Assembly: GCF_900107135.1 (NCBI RefSeq)
Contig: NZ_FNOV01000005.1
Span: forward strand, 78,856-142,855
Direction of reading: 5' to 3'
Source: Hymenobacter psychrophilus
GTDB taxonomy: Bacteria > Bacteroidota > Bacteroidia > Cytophagales > Hymenobacteraceae
DNA: 64,000 nucleotides
The notes beneath the pieces were generated by a model, which was not told the DNA's origin, did no database searches, and saw nothing but the letters and a program-made list of their open reading frames with translations. How positions within the stretch are numbered: the stretch's first letter is position 1; the number at the start of each line of letters is the position of its first letter. The position numbers and the translations under genes are program-made. This document shows positions 8,162 to 16,479 of the stretch, in pieces.

Positions 8162-9385
8162 ATGGCAGATATTACGTGTTCCTTCTGCGGTAAGAGCAAG
8201 AAAGACGTTACGGTGATGATTTCGGGCATCAATGCGCACATCTGCGAACGGTGCGTGGGGCAGGCCCAGCAAATTTTGAACGAGGAAAATAAGATTCGGG
8301 CCAACTCCAAAACCCCGAAGTTCAACCTCGTGAAGCCGCGGGAGATGAAGGAGTATCTCGACCAGTATGTGGTGGGCCAGGACGAAGCCAAAAAGGTGAT
8401 GTCGGTGGCCGTGTACAACCACTACAAGCGCCTGATGCAAACCCCGCAAAAAGACGACGTGGTGATTGAGAAATCAAACATCATTATGGTGGGCGAAACC
8501 GGCACGGGCAAAACCTTCCTCACGCGCATGTTGGCCAACATTCTGCAAGTGCCCTTCTGCATTGCCGACGCTACGGTGCTCACCGAGGCCGGCTACGTGG
8601 GCGAAGACGTGGAGAGCATCCTCACGCGCCTGCTGCAGGCCGCCGACTACAACGTGGAAGCGGCCGAGCGCGGCATCGTCTACATCGACGAAATCGACAA
8701 GATTGCCCGTAAGAGCGACAACCCCAGCATCACGCGCGACGTGAGCGGCGAGGGCGTGCAGCAGGCCATGCTGAAGCTGCTCGAAGGCACCAGCGTGAAC
8801 GTGCCGCCCCACGGCGGCCGCAAGCATCCCGAGCAGAAGATGATTACGGTGAACACCGAGAACATTCTCTTCATCTGCGGTGGCGCCTTCGTGGGCATCG
8901 AGCGCATCATCAAGAACCGCCTCAACACCAAGCCCATCGGCTTTGCCAAAACCCAGCTCGAAGAGCAGCACGACACCAACAACTTCCTGCGCTACGTCAC
9001 GGCCCAGGACCTCAAGTCGTTCGGCCTGATTCCGGAGCTGATTGGCCGCCTGCCGGTGCTCACTCACCTCAACCCCCTCGACCACGCCACGCTACGCAAA
9101 ATCCTGACGGAGCCCAAAAACTCCATCGTGAAGCAGTACCAGCGCCTCTTCGACATGGAAGGAATAACGCTGAGTTTCTCGGAGGGTGCCCTCCAGTACA
9201 TCGTGGTGAAAGCCGACGAGTTCCGCCTCGGGGCCAGAGGTCTGCGCAGCATCTGCGAAGGCATTATGACCGACGCCATGTTCGACATGCCTTCTGAGGA
9301 AGGCGTGAAGGAACTAGTTATTGATGAAGATTACGCCCGGAGCAAGTTTGAGCAGACCGCCATGAAGCAGTTGCGGGCGGCGTAG
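8162..9385 (+). CDS. clpX: ATP-dependent Clp protease ATP-binding subunit ClpX
   Basis: AAA+ unfoldase feeding ClpP. The start at 8162 gives [10 protein letters not shown], so the four zinc-binding cysteines (6, 9, 28, 31) of the N-terminal domain are complete; the longer upstream reading frame adds nothing conserved. The Walker A motif GETGTGKT, Walker B YIDEIDKI, pore loop (GYVGEDVE) and sensor segments are all present. Length is 407 residues. A T-tailed hairpin follows at 9413. Confidence 0.97.
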   Translation: MADITCSFCGKSKKDVTVMISGINAHICERCVGQAQQILNEENKIRANSKTPKFNLVKPREMKEYLDQYVVGQDEAKKVMSVAVYNHYKRLMQTPQKDDVVIEKSNIIMVGETGTGKTFLTRMLANILQVPFCIADATVLTEAGYVGEDVESILTRLLQAADYNVEAAERGIVYIDEIDKIARKSDNPSITRDVSGEGVQQAMLKLLEGTSVNVPPHGGRKHPEQKMITVNTENILFICGGAFVGIERIIKNRLNTKPIGFAKTQLEEQHDTNNFLRYVTAQDLKSFGLIPELIGRLPVLTHLNPLDHATLRKILTEPKNSIVKQYQRLFDMEGITLSFSEGALQYIVVKADEFRLGARGLRSICEGIMTDAMFDMPSEEGVKELVIDEDYARSKFEQTAMKQLRAA

Positions 9386-9412
9386 AGCTCGGCCTATCGT
9401 CAATCCATTTTT

Positions 9413-9447
9413 AAAGCAGAATCGGCACAAGCTGATTCTGCTTTTTT
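9413..9447 (+). terminator. Terminator after clpX
   Basis: AAAGCAGAATC pairs with GATTCTGCTTT, followed by more T residues. Confidence 0.8.
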
Positions 9448-9530
9448 ATGCGTGGCGCGGCGGGCAAGGTACAGTAGCAGGGCATTGCACCGGGGCTAAA
9501 CGATTTCCGGCTAAAAATAACCCTGCCATA

Positions 9531-9642
9531 GTACTTTCGTCGCTGCTGTGCATTGCCAGCGGCGGCAGTGCCGGCCCCGAGGCCCCACTGGTGCAGGTAA
9601 TGGGCTCTACCGGCACCTGGGTTGGCACCAACTGCCTGCTTA
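9531..9642 (+). pseudogene. Remnant of a ClC-type chloride channel gene
   Basis: One frame here reads a stretch containing CIASGGSAGPEAPLVQV. This closely matches the GGSxGxEGP selectivity-filter region of ClC chloride channels/antiporters. An in-frame stop lies just upstream, and nothing ClC-like continues on either side, so only about 110 bases of the gene survive. It sits between the clpX terminator and the converging TerC gene. Identification rests on one motif. Confidence 0.55.
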
Positions 9643-10422
9643 GTCGAAGTTGGAGTCGCGCAGGTGCACGGGGCCTTCCGGCGACTTCTTGCGTAACCGG
9701 ATATTAAACAACTCGACCAGCAGCGAGAAGGCCATGGCGAAGTAGAGGTAGCCTTTTTCGATTTCCTGATGACCGGCTTCCATTACCAGCATCACCCCAA
9801 TCATGATCAGGAACGAAAGGGCCAACACCTTGATGGTGGGGTTATCGTTGACGAAATTGGCCACCGTGCCCGAGAAGGCCAGCATCAGGCCCATCGACAC
9901 TACAACGGCCACAATCATCACCAGCACATTGTCCACGAGGCCCACGGCCGTCAGGATGGAATCGAAGCTGAACACGATATCGACCACGATAATCTGGAAG
10001 ATAACATTGGCCATAGTGGCCGAGGCTGCGCCGGCATCGGCCGTCTCCTCTTCACCCTGGAGCTTGGTATGCAGTTCGGTGGTACTCTTGTAGATCAGGA
10101 ACAGACCGCCACCCAACAAAATCAGGTCGCGGCCGCTAACGCCGAACGGCTCAGCCTGCCAAGGTAAATTAAGGGTAAACAGTGCCGTCCGCAACCCGAT
10201 AATCCAGCTGATACTCAGAAGCAAACCCAGTCGGAACACCAGCGCCAGCATGAGGCCGATGGTACGCCCCCGGGCCTGCTGCCCGGCCGGCAGGCGGTTG
10301 ACGATAATAGAGATAAAAATAATGTTGTCGATGCCTAGCACTATTTCCATCAGGGTCAGCGTGAGCAGGCTAACCCAGGTAGCAGGCTCCGTAAAAGCGG
10401 CAAAGTCGTACATCTGGGGCAA
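9640..10422 (-). CDS. TerC-family integral membrane protein
   Basis: A 260-residue polytopic protein with about seven hydrophobic segments and the TerC signature acidic motifs in membrane helices: LMEIVLGIDNIIF near residue 25 and VDIVFSFDSI near 148. TerC proteins are linked to metal (manganese) export or insertion and to tellurite resistance, but the substrate here cannot be read. Transcribed alone and convergent with clpX; the start ATG at 10422 follows about 90 bases after a bidirectional terminator. Confidence 0.9.
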   Translation of the reverse strand: MPQMYDFAAFTEPATWVSLLTLTLMEIVLGIDNIIFISIIVNRLPAGQQARGRTIGLMLALVFRLGLLLSISWIIGLRTALFTLNLPWQAEPFGVSGRDLILLGGGLFLIYKSTTELHTKLQGEEETADAGAASATMANVIFQIIVVDIVFSFDSILTAVGLVDNVLVMIVAVVVSMGLMLAFSGTVANFVNDNPTIKVLALSFLIMIGVMLVMEAGHQEIEKGYLYFAMAFSLLVELFNIRLRKKSPEGPVHLRDSNFD

Positions 10423-10510
10423 GTAAAAACTACGCGTAAACGGTCTGAGGTCCGAGGAGAAGTTCGCTTTCTGCAGCAGGCTTTACGTCTGCTGCAAAAC
10501 GGCGCTGAAA

Positions 10511-10547
10511 CAAAGCAAGCGCGCCACTGGCTGGCGCGCTTGCTTTG
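10511..10547. terminator. Bidirectional-type hairpin between TerC and Gre genes
   Basis: Perfect 16-bp arms (10511-10526 and 10532-10547, CAAAGCAAGCGCGCCA) with a 5-base loop. It lies 19 bases past the stop of the minus-strand Gre-like gene. Confidence 0.85.
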
Positions 10548-10565
10548 TTTGTCCTGGTTTTTCGG

Positions 10566-11000
10566 TCAGGCAGTCCGGCTGGTTACGTCGCCGCTGGCCT
10601 CGGGCTGGTGCAAAACGGTTTCGACGTAATACGTGGCCTCGCCCTTGGGCATAGGCCACACCACCATATCGCCGGGGCGGCAGCCGAGTACGGCGGTGGC
10701 AACGGGTGCCAGAATGGATATTTTGTTGGCCTTGATGTCGGCGTGGCGGGGGTATACCAGCGTGATTTCGAGGGTGCTGTTGTTGGTCGCACTGCGTAGG
10801 CGCACGCGCGAGTTCATCGTTACCACGTCGGGCAGCACATCGTACGAATCTACCATCTCGGCACGCTTCAGCTCCCGCTCTAAACGCTCGACCACCCGGT
10901 TACCGGTTTGCTGGCGCTCCTGCTGCACAAGCTCGAGCAGGTGCTGGTAATCGACCTTGGTGATGTAAATGGGGCCAGAGGTGGACGGGGTAGATTTCAT
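10566..11000 (-). CDS. GreA/GreB-family (Rnk-like) transcription factor
   Basis: A 144-residue protein whose second half carries the GreA/GreB C-terminal fold: VRLRSATNNSTLEITLVYP, then SILAPVATAVLGCRPGD. These proteins bind in the RNA polymerase secondary channel and restart stalled enzymes, or act as Rnk-type nucleotide regulators. The N-terminal coiled coil is short (about residues 15-45), closer to Rnk-like members than to full GreA, so transcript cleavage is uncertain. Start: ATG at 11000; an in-frame TTG six bases upstream is less likely. Confidence 0.85.
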   Translation of the reverse strand: MKSTPSTSGPIYITKVDYQHLLELVQQERQQTGNRVVERLERELKRAEMVDSYDVLPDVVTMNSRVRLRSATNNSTLEITLVYPRHADIKANKISILAPVATAVLGCRPGDMVVWPMPKGEATYYVETVLHQPEASGDVTSRTA

Positions 11001-11150
11001 GGACAAAAAAGCAGAAGGTGAACAGATGAACGCGACAGGGCCAGTAAACGGCCCGTCGCGTTCAAGTTACTATAAAGGTTTCAGGCTACCCTACGGTTTG
11101 CAGAGGATACTCGCTGAAACGGCTTGCGGAAACACCCGGTAATGGGCCAA

Positions 11151-11612
11151 TTAATAGACCGCGTGGAATACAGCGAGCGGGGCGCGGCGGCCCACATTCA
11201 GCATTAGCGTGTCGCCCCGCACGGTATAGTTGTCGGCCTGGTTGAGCACGTCGAGGAATTGGCGCTCATTTTCGGGGCCGGGGCAGGCCCGGAGCGTGGT
11301 GAGCAGGTTGGTGAAGCGCAGGCGCATCTGCTGCTCATTCAGCTCGTAGGAGCCGTTGAGGCTGTTACAGCCCCCATAGCCCACCACGCGGCTGCTATCG
11401 GTGAGCATAAAGTGCGCGGCGCGCTCCTGGCCGGGCGCCATCTTCACGGGCTGGTTTTCCAGCATCACCAGCTGCCAATGCTTGTTGAGGATGCCCTCGG
11501 TTTTCTGGCTCATGCCGGAAGTGGCATCGGGCGTAGTAGCAGTGTTCCTGGCCGATTCGCAGCCGGTTAATAGCGCGGGCGTGAGCAACAGGGCAAGCAG
11601 ATACTTTTTCAT
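11151..11612 (-). CDS. META-domain lipoprotein (HslJ-like)
   Basis: A 153-residue protein. It opens with MKKYLLALLLTPALLTGC, a clear lipoprotein signal with the lipobox LTGC. The rest is a META domain: NKHWQLVMLENQPV, then the VGYGGCNSLNGSYEL core. Such proteins sit in the periplasm or outer membrane and are often stress-linked, without a defined activity. Start: ATG at 11612 gives the signal peptide directly. It is last in a run of four minus-strand genes for exported proteins (SdiA-regulated-type, HbpS-like, HIU hydrolase, META), spaced 34, 60 and 43 bases apart. Confidence 0.9.
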   Translation of the reverse strand: MKKYLLALLLTPALLTGCESARNTATTPDATSGMSQKTEGILNKHWQLVMLENQPVKMAPGQERAAHFMLTDSSRVVGYGGCNSLNGSYELNEQQMRLRFTNLLTTLRACPGPENERQFLDVLNQADNYTVRGDTLMLNVGRRAPLAVFHAVY

Positions 11613-11655
11613 GGGCAGTAGCAGCAAGAAAATTGAGTGACGTCAGACAAAGCAA

Positions 11656-12084
11656 TCAGCTGCCCCGGTAGGTGGAATAGCCGAACGCCGACAGCGTAAT
11701 GGGCACGTGGTAGTGGGCGCCGTCCGTCAGCTCGAACACCACTTCGATGTAGGGGTAAAACGACTCCTGCTTCTGGGTTGCGAAGTAAGGCTTGGTCAGA
11801 AACGTGAGCTTGAAAAGGCCCTGCTGCACGCCCGATTGGCCGGCCGTGGGCAGAAAGTCGCCGATGCGGCCGGCCGCGTCGGTCTGCTTTTCACCTATGG
11901 CCGTCCAGTTTTTTTTGGCCGAATCGTACTTTTCGAGGCGTACCGTTACGCCCGGCGCGGGCATGCCCCGGCTGATGTCGAGGATGTGGGTGCTGAGCTG
12001 GTAAGCGGGCGGAGTTTGCGGCTTTTGCTGAGCCAGGCTCAACAGGGGCAGCAGGCCCAGGAGGGTAATAAGCAGGGTTTTCAT
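11656..12084 (-). CDS. Secreted 5-hydroxyisourate hydrolase (transthyretin-like)
   Basis: Hydrolyses 5-hydroxyisourate, the product of urate oxidation, in purine degradation. The 142-residue protein starts with a signal peptide (MKTLLITLLGLLPLLSLAQ), then the family opening LSTHILDISRGMPAPGV. It carries the HYHVPITLSAFGYSTYRGS end; the C-terminal YRGS tetrapeptide is diagnostic of HIU hydrolases versus transthyretin. His and Arg residues of the active site (STH, R in YRGS, HYHVP) are present. Export implies a periplasmic role. No urate oxidase or OHCU decarboxylase lies nearby. Confidence 0.92.
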   Translation of the reverse strand: MKTLLITLLGLLPLLSLAQQKPQTPPAYQLSTHILDISRGMPAPGVTVRLEKYDSAKKNWTAIGEKQTDAAGRIGDFLPTAGQSGVQQGLFKLTFLTKPYFATQKQESFYPYIEVVFELTDGAHYHVPITLSAFGYSTYRGS

Positions 12085-12144
12085 AAGGAAATTCAACAAG
12101 ATTAATGAGTGACAAAACCAACGGCTACAACAGGCCGCTGGGGG

Positions 12145-12678
12145 TTAAGGAGTGGTAATGCCCGCTTCGGGCAGGCTGGCCGCGTGGCCAATGAGGTCGT
12201 CATTTTCGGCCCCACCGCCGCCCGATATGCCCACCGCGCCAATTACCTGGCCCTGGTAGCGTAGGGGCACCCCACCGCCCAGCAGCAGCAATTCGGGCAG
12301 GTTGGCCAGGTTCTGGGTGTCGGGGTTGGCGCGGGCCTTGCGGCCCAGCAGTAGCGTGGGGGTTTTGGTAGATAAGGCCGTGAAGGCTTTGCGGCGGGAG
12401 GCTTCCGTGTTGTGCGGCCCTACCCCATCGCCCTGAGAAAGCAGAATGGTTTGGCCGCTAGCATCTACCACGGCCACCGACACCTGCTGATTGAGGGTGG
12501 CAGCCTTGGCGCGGGCCCGCACGGCCAGCTCCATGGCTGCGGCCTGCGTCAGCCGGAAAGCGGGGGTTACGTAGGTGCTGGCGGCGGGGTTGGCTACGCG
12601 GGCAGTTTGCGCCGAGGCCAGAACCGGTAGCAGCAGCAAAGCCAAGCTCAGGCCCGACAGTTGTTTTAGTTTGTGCAT
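12145..12678 (-). CDS. Secreted GlcG/HbpS-family heme-binding-like protein
   Basis: A 177-residue protein with signal peptide (LSLALLLLPVLASAQ) followed by one GlcG/HbpS (DUF336) domain: LTQAAAMELAVRARAKA, SVAVVDASGQTILL, and the glycine-rich end GGVPLRYQGQVIGAVGISGGG. Members bind heme or small molecules in redox sensing or accompany oxidases; the precise role is unknown. Start: ATG at 12678; the TTG just before it is not needed. It is second in the exported-protein run. Confidence 0.88.
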   Translation of the reverse strand: MHKLKQLSGLSLALLLLPVLASAQTARVANPAASTYVTPAFRLTQAAAMELAVRARAKAATLNQQVSVAVVDASGQTILLSQGDGVGPHNTEASRRKAFTALSTKTPTLLLGRKARANPDTQNLANLPELLLLGGGVPLRYQGQVIGAVGISGGGGAENDDLIGHAASLPEAGITTP

Positions 12679-12712
12679 CAAGAGTTGGTTTCAGGAAGTA
12701 CAGCCGTCGAAC

Positions 12713-13672
12713 TCAGCGCTGCTCGTGAAATAGATGCACCATCGCCTGGCCCGATTTTTTTCCGGCCTCAGTGGCAATGTACAGGTCGCCTTCGGGCGTG
12801 AAGGCCAGCCCTTCGGCCTGCGGAAACAGGTTGCCGGGCAGCGGGGCAGCGGCCAGCAGCTTGCCGGCTTCGTTTAGCTCGACCAGCGCATTCTGCCGGG
12901 CCGACAGCACAAATACGTGGCCCGTACGCGGATGAACGGCCACGGCCGAGGGCGCAAAGCCCTTCAGCCCACTCATATGCTTATCTTCCTTGCCTCTCTT
13001 ATTCTTTTTGGTTATTTCCGGTGCAGTATCTGCCCCGCCGGGCTTGGGCACCGAGGCCACAATGGCATCCACATCGAGCAGGTAGGCGGCCGGCGTCTGT
13101 ACCTTGTACGTTGTGGGGTCGAGGCGGTAGATAGCGCGCTTGGTGGCGGTCAGGTTGCCGCCGGGCGCGCCTTTGCAGGCCACAAGCAGCGTTTTAGAGC
13201 GGGCATCGTAGGTGAGGCCCTCGGCGTTGTTCTCCGTAGTGAGGCCGGTCTGATACTGTTGGGTGCCGCTGGCCGAGTGGCGGAACAACGTGCCGTCGCT
13301 GCGCAACACAAGCCAGTCGCCGCCTACCCGGGCCAGATCCTCGTAGTCGCCGGCCGGCCCGAAATCAACGGTGCTGGTTACGCGTCTATCGGCCAGGCTA
13401 TACTCGTAAAGCCGACCGGTTTCATCCTCCACGCCGGTTAGCTGCCCGTTGCCGCTGAACGCAATGCCCGACAGCTCGGCCAGCTCGACGGGCATGGTAT
13501 AGGTAGCGGCCGGCCGGCTGAAATCGTAGGCCAAGCGGCCGGAAACCGGCGCGCTCGGGTCCGAACTGGCCACACCGCTCCGGAAATCGGGGGCAGCTGA
13601 GGCTGCAGCGTCGGAAGTGGGTGCGCAGTAGTTGAGCAGCAGTGCCAGGGGCAAAAAAAGGGTGTTAATCAT
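12713..13672 (-). CDS. SdiA-regulated/YjiK-type beta-propeller protein
   Basis: A 319-residue exported protein (signal MINTLFLPLALLLNYCAP, possibly a lipobox ending at Cys16). The body looks like a six-bladed propeller of the SdiA-regulated/esterase-like type: LAELSGIAFSGNGQLTGVEDETG, YEDLARVGGDWLVL, NNAEGLTYD, and FPQAEGLAFTPEGDLYIATE. Function of the family is unclear; some are phosphatase/phytase-like. First gene of the four-gene exported-protein run; no TAnnTTTG box is obvious upstream. Confidence 0.8.
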   Translation of the reverse strand: MINTLFLPLALLLNYCAPTSDAAASAAPDFRSGVASSDPSAPVSGRLAYDFSRPAATYTMPVELAELSGIAFSGNGQLTGVEDETGRLYEYSLADRRVTSTVDFGPAGDYEDLARVGGDWLVLRSDGTLFRHSASGTQQYQTGLTTENNAEGLTYDARSKTLLVACKGAPGGNLTATKRAIYRLDPTTYKVQTPAAYLLDVDAIVASVPKPGGADTAPEITKKNKRGKEDKHMSGLKGFAPSAVAVHPRTGHVFVLSARQNALVELNEAGKLLAAAPLPGNLFPQAEGLAFTPEGDLYIATEAGKKSGQAMVHLFHEQR

Positions 13673-13721
13673 ACCAGTGCGGTTGAGTTCAGGTTGTCAG
13701 CAGAAAATCGAGGGTCCCAGC

Positions 13722-14024
13722 TTAGCGAAAGGCCAGCGTATCGGCCGCGTCAGTTTGAGCAGCAGCTTGGCGCTGGCAGGCTGCCAGGCGCTGCCGGGTC
13801 TGGCGCAGTTCCTCGTGCAGGGCCGTCCAGGCACTGTCCTGCTCCTCATCGTCGTCGTCGCCATCGAAGAGCCCCATCGTATGGGGTGCCCTCATCCGGT
13901 TTTGCCGCACCGACTGGTAGTCGGGCGTGAGGCAGTACAGGTTTACGCCCACCGACAGCACCAGTGCCCCGGCCAGCAGCCAGGTAAGCAGAGAAACAGT
14001 AGACGGGCTAACAGGGGCGGCCAT
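13722..14024 (-). CDS. Small single-pass membrane protein after the sensor kinase
   Basis: A 100-residue protein not recognised. It has one hydrophobic segment (about residues 12-30, LLTWLLAGALVLSVGVNLYC), an acidic cluster FDGDDDDEEQD near residue 55 and a C-terminal amphipathic helix rich in Gln and Arg. Start ATG at 14024 places the membrane segment at the N-terminus; upstream in-frame codons are unlikely. It follows the sensor kinase by 79 bases on the same strand, so it may belong to that operon. AT-rich sequence lies between the two. Confidence 0.6.
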   Translation of the reverse strand: MAAPVSPSTVSLLTWLLAGALVLSVGVNLYCLTPDYQSVRQNRMRAPHTMGLFDGDDDDEEQDSAWTALHEELRQTRQRLAACQRQAAAQTDAADTLAFR

Positions 14025-14103
14025 AAATGGGGAGCTACATAAAATACAATACAAACGTATTGCGGCGGTATTAATACCGTCTGAGCGCCACATTAAAAGA
14101 ACG

Positions 14104-15477
14104 TTAAGCAGCCGGCAACAACAGCTCGGCCTGCGTACCTTGCCCTACCACCGACGTGATGCGCAGCTGCCCGCCGTGGGCCTGCGCAATTTTCTGGGTA
14201 ATAGGCAGGCCCAGGCCAAAACCCGGCCGGTCGCGGCTGTTTTCGCCCCGAAACAGCGGCTCGGTAAGGCGGGCCAAATCGGACGCCGGCAGGCCCACAC
14301 CGGTGTCGGTTACGCGCAGCCACAGCTGCCGGGCCGGGTTGTAGTTCAGCTGCACGCTCACGCCACCGGCCGAGTACTTGCAGGCGTTGTCGAGCAGGTT
14401 GAGCACGGCCGTGTGCAGCAGCTGCTCGTTGCCGCGGGTACCAAAGGGTACCTCCACCGAGTCGGGCCACGGGCCAAAATCTACCTGCACGGTGCGGCCG
14501 GCGTAGCGGGTGCGGCAGCTGGCTACGGCCCGCAACACCACATCATCAAAGGGCACAAATTCGGCTTCCGGGGCCGCGCCCTCGGCCCGGGCCAGGGCCA
14601 GCAGGCTGTTAGTTAAGTCGATAACCTTCTGAATTTCTTCCACCGCCGACTCCATGCTGCGGCGGGCCGTGGGCAAGTCAGGGTCGTAGGCGGCGGCCGT
14701 TTCAAGCGTACCCAGCACCGTGGCCAGGGGCGTGCGCAACTCGTGCGAGGCGTGGGCCACAAAGCTCTTATGGGCTTCAAAAGCCTGCTCCAACCCGCTT
14801 AGCATCTGGTTGAACGTCATGGCCAGCTGGGCAATTTCGTCGCGGCGGTTGCCCTCGTTCACGCGTTGGCGCAGGCTGCTGGCCGTAATGCCGCGCACCT
14901 CGGCCACCATGCGCGCCAACGGCCGCAACAGGCGGCCCGCAAAAAGCCAGGCCGCCCCGATGACGAGTACCAGCGCCCCCAGGTTGCCACCCAGCAAAAT
15001 GGCGCGCAACGTGGCAAACTCGCGCCGCCCGAATACGTCGCGCCCGGCCACAAAAATAAAGTAGCGCTGCCCGCGGTGCCGGTACTGCATACCCAGCACC
15101 TCCACCGCGCCCCGATGAAAGCGGGCCGGCTGGCTGCGCGTAATCTGGTCGAAATACACCGAATCGGCCTTGGATATGGCTTCTTTGTTCTTCTGGCTGA
15201 TCTGGAAGGCCAGGGTTCCGTTGGGCTTATAAATGCTGATGCGCTCATTGTGCATCGTCAGCAGGTCCTTTTTGCGCAGGCTGCTCAGCGCCTCGGGCTG
15301 CAGTTCGAGCCGGCCGATGAGCAGATGGGCCGTTTGCTCGGCTTTGCTTTCGAGGCGGTGGTAGAAGCGCAGCTCCCGCGCCCGCACGCTGTAGTAGTAA
15401 ATGAACCCCGTCAGACAGAGCTGAATGGTAAACACCAGCGCCATAAACCACAGCATCAACTGATTCCGAAACAGCAT
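14104..15477 (-). CDS. HAMP-containing sensor histidine kinase
   Basis: A 457-residue membrane kinase. It has TM1 at about residues 7-29, an extracytoplasmic sensor of about 130 residues, TM2 near 160-182 and a HAMP region. The HisKA box is HASHELRTPLATVLG, and the ATPase motifs are LLDNACKYS (N box), DTGVGLP (G1) and GFGLGLPITQ (G2). All catalytic motifs are intact. Its partner is the OmpR-type regulator upstream (15691-16365), but a 200-base palindromic element separates the pair. The signal is unknown. Confidence 0.95.
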   Translation of the reverse strand: MLFRNQLMLWFMALVFTIQLCLTGFIYYYSVRARELRFYHRLESKAEQTAHLLIGRLELQPEALSSLRKKDLLTMHNERISIYKPNGTLAFQISQKNKEAISKADSVYFDQITRSQPARFHRGAVEVLGMQYRHRGQRYFIFVAGRDVFGRREFATLRAILLGGNLGALVLVIGAAWLFAGRLLRPLARMVAEVRGITASSLRQRVNEGNRRDEIAQLAMTFNQMLSGLEQAFEAHKSFVAHASHELRTPLATVLGTLETAAAYDPDLPTARRSMESAVEEIQKVIDLTNSLLALARAEGAAPEAEFVPFDDVVLRAVASCRTRYAGRTVQVDFGPWPDSVEVPFGTRGNEQLLHTAVLNLLDNACKYSAGGVSVQLNYNPARQLWLRVTDTGVGLPASDLARLTEPLFRGENSRDRPGFGLGLPITQKIAQAHGGQLRITSVVGQGTQAELLLPAA

Positions 15478-15494
15478 ACTTGGCTAGTGGGTTA

Positions 15495-15690
15495 GTGATT
15501 AGAGTTTAGTGATTAGAGGTGAGTGGTGAGTGATGAGTGATGAGTGAGGAACGTCATTCTGAGCAGAGCGAAGAATCTCGCATGAAAATATCGGCCGGTA
15601 ATCGTTAGACGTCAGCACGCGAGATTCTTCGCTCTGCTCAGAATGACGTTCCCCACTAATCACTAATCACTCACCACTAACCTCTAATCA
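15495..15690. repeat. Nested palindromic element between regulator and kinase
   Basis: The inner arms at 15548-15581 and 15619-15652 are a perfect 34-bp inverted repeat containing GTCATTCTGAGC / GCTCAGAATGAC. Outer arms are low-complexity GTGATTAGAG...GTGAGTGATGAG and their complement ACTAATCACTAATCACTCACC...CTCTAATCAC. The element fills almost the whole gap of the operon. Confidence 0.9.
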
Positions 15691-16365
15691 CTATTCCCGC
15701 ATCACGTAGCCCATGCCCACTACGGTATGGATGAGCTTGGGTGAGAAGCCCTTGTCGAGCTTGCGGCGCAGGTGGCTGATGTACACGTCGATGACGTTGG
15801 TGTTGGTATCGAAATCGAGCTCCCATACTTTCTCGGTGATATCGACCCGCGAGATGATGCGGCCACGGTTGAGGAGCAGGTATTCGAGCAGGGTGTACTC
15901 GCGGGCCGTGAGCTCGATGCGCTGGCCGGCCCGCATCACCGATTTACGCTCCAGGTTCAGCTCCAGATCGGCCAGGCGCAGAGTGCGGGCCACGGCCGAG
16001 CGGCCGGCCTGGCGCTTGGTGAGGGCGCGGGCCCGCAGCAGCAGCTCCTGAAACTTAAAGGGCTTGGCCAAATAGTCGTCGGCGCCGGCCTCGAAGCCGC
16101 GCACCTTGTCGTCGAGGCTGTCGAGGGCCGTCAGGAACAGCACCGGCACGTCGGGGTTTTCCAGCCGAATCAGCCGGCACAGCTCGAAGCCGTTGTAGTG
16201 GGGCAGGTTCACGTCGAGGATAACGAGGTCGTACGCGTGCTGGCGAAAAAACGACAGGCCCAGCTGGCCGTCGTAGGCCACATCCAGCTCGTAGCCTTCG
16301 CCCCGAAAGCCTTTTTCAACAAACGACGCGAGCTTGGGCTCGTCCTCCACCAACAGTACTTTCAT
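15691..16365 (-). CDS. OmpR-family response regulator
   Basis: A 224-residue regulator. The receiver domain has the acidic pair (VEDEPKL) and phospho-acceptor Asp in LVILDVNLPHYNGF, near residue 51, with Lys in YLAKPFKF. The C-terminal winged-helix domain includes LTAREYTLLEYLLLNRGRIISR. Start: ATG at 16365, giving MKVLLVEDEP; the upstream frame is not conserved. It is the likely partner of the kinase at 14104-15477, which follows on the same strand. Confidence 0.95.
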   Translation of the reverse strand: MKVLLVEDEPKLASFVEKGFRGEGYELDVAYDGQLGLSFFRQHAYDLVILDVNLPHYNGFELCRLIRLENPDVPVLFLTALDSLDDKVRGFEAGADDYLAKPFKFQELLLRARALTKRQAGRSAVARTLRLADLELNLERKSVMRAGQRIELTAREYTLLEYLLLNRGRIISRVDITEKVWELDFDTNTNVIDVYISHLRRKLDKGFSPKLIHTVVGMGYVMRE

Positions 16366-16479
16366 AAACCAGCAGCTAAGAAAAGGCAAACCTACGGCAA
16401 ACCCGGCGGCTGGCCGAGGCGCAGCGGCGGTTTGCGAGCGGCCGGCGGCGGCTACGCGCATTTTTCGCAATTTGCTCCC

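Noticed and set aside
9446..9631. Minus-strand 61-aa ORF after clpX
   Set aside because: The plus strand shows the ClC motif instead; the minus ORF has no features and lies over a terminator.
15772..16479. N-terminal extension of the GNAT acetyltransferase frame
   Set aside because: The extra residues are antisense to the OmpR-type regulator; the GNAT domain starts at the ATG at 16480.
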